Source: JAMXLO01 sp963696645
Lineage (GTDB): Bacteria > Pseudomonadota > Alphaproteobacteria > Acetobacterales > Acetobacteraceae
Direction: 5' to 3'
DNA: 64,000 nucleotides
Assembly: GCA_963696645.1 (NCBI GenBank)
Contig: CAVOKY010000007.1
Span: 1,364,001 to 1,428,000, forward strand
Part shown: positions 63,745-64,000 of the stretch, in pieces
How the letters are laid out: each line of letters starts with the position of its first letter
Position numbering within the stretch: position 1 is the stretch's first letter
Notes under the pieces: model-generated
What the model was told of the DNA's origin: nothing
Database searches by the model: none
What the model saw: only the letters and a program-made list of their open reading frames with translations
Program-made: the position numbers and the translations under genes

Positions 63745-64000
63745 TCACGGCAGCTTCCTTGCACGCGGGGTGGCGCTTGCGGCGAGCCTTCGGCCACGGC
63801 CGCCAGCCGCGCGACTGTTTGGCCGGCCCACCGGCGGTGGCTCGCCGACATCGAGCAGCCTGAGCAACTGGTCAACCATGGGTTTTGTCGCCTTGCTCAA
63901 ATTCTCCGGCCGGCGATACAGCAGCCATGTAATGATCATGTGCGTAATGCTGCCCATCAGAATGGTTGCTGTCCGATAAGGATCCAGTCGCGCATCCCAT
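63745..64000 (-). CDS. TetR/AcrR family regulator, C-terminal part
   Basis: The minus strand reads in from the window end: DARLDPYRTATILMGSITHM, then IITWLLYRRPENLSKATKPM and VDQLLRLLD, typical of the ligand-binding half of TetR/AcrR proteins, and ends with a basic tail at TAA/TGA 63745. The helix-turn-helix lies outside the window. Probably regulates a neighbouring operon beyond the edge. Confidence 0.7.
   Translation of the reverse strand, partial: WDARLDPYRTATILMGSITHMIITWLLYRRPENLSKATKPMVDQLLRLLDVGEPPPVGRPNSRAAGGRGRRLAASATPRARKLP

Overview
The window is high-GC DNA from an alphaproteobacterium. The most likely group is Acetobacteraceae or a related Rhodospirillales family. This rests on the style of the proteins: a Hint-domain surface protein with beta-repeats, a MucR regulator, a Kdo 3-hydroxylase, LivM with an extra N-terminal membrane domain, KGG stress proteins, a perfect EcfG-type promoter, and hairpin-array intergenic repeats. 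The family assignment is inference; no rRNA or marker gene is present. The DNA is mostly ordinary chromosome with several decayed genes and small mobile or toxin-antitoxin insertions.

Layout. 1-5.5 kb: tail of a PaiB-like protein, a hairpin array with a 43-bp perfect palindrome, a phosphatase, Kdo hydroxylase, STAS protein, flavodoxin-like protein, and a two-gene polyisoprenyl glycosyltransferase unit (GT2-GtrA plus a GT39/ArnT-like enzyme). 5.6-9 kb: Lrp/AsnC regulator, thioredoxin reductase, LysR regulator, and a structured small-RNA candidate with a strong terminator. 9.2-13.5 kb: Hint-domain repeat protein, then an intact IS630-type element inserted in an AraC-family gene remnant. 13.5-17.2 kb: GH5 glycosidase, a frameshifted GT39-like membrane glycosyltransferase, and a fluoroacetate-dehalogenase-like hydrolase. 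17.2-24.5 kb: a periplasmic binding protein, DinB-like and double-GNAT proteins, two tandem aspartate-type aminotransferases (one frameshifted), an MbcA/RES toxin-antitoxin pair with a damaged toxin start, and an orphan PotI permease.

24.6-26.8 kb is a cluster of small stress proteins (ferritin-like DUF892, KGG repeat protein, glycine-rich membrane protein), one of which has a textbook EcfG promoter. 27-38 kb holds an MFS transporter, a kaiC-hybrid histidine kinase pair, an aminotransferase plus FAD amine oxidase operon that probably degrades a diamine or omega-amino acid, an SDR, and a molybdopterin oxidoreductase. 38.3-44.4 kb is gltBD (glutamate synthase). 44.5-49 kb has an Asp/Glu racemase-family gene broken by a TGA exactly at the expected catalytic Cys codon, a single-domain response regulator, a MucR regulator, and a Cache-PAS hybrid histidine kinase. 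49.2-52.6 kb: amidohydrolase, two methyltransferases, a cupin. 52.6-58.1 kb is a complete branched-chain-amino-acid-type ABC transporter operon (binding protein, livH, livM, livG, livF). 58.3-59.1 kb: hicBA lies between a 3' fragment of a tRNA and an intact tRNA-Lys(CTT). 59.2-64 kb: GMC oxidoreductase, NTF2-like protein, type II haloacid dehalogenase, a beta-propeller protein, and the 3' part of a TetR regulator.

No CRISPR array, prophage, secretion system or large novel defence island is visible. The most interesting signals are the TGA-for-Cys racemase, the kaiC/pseudo-receiver kinase pair, the tRNA-flanked hicBA, and the small-RNA candidate.
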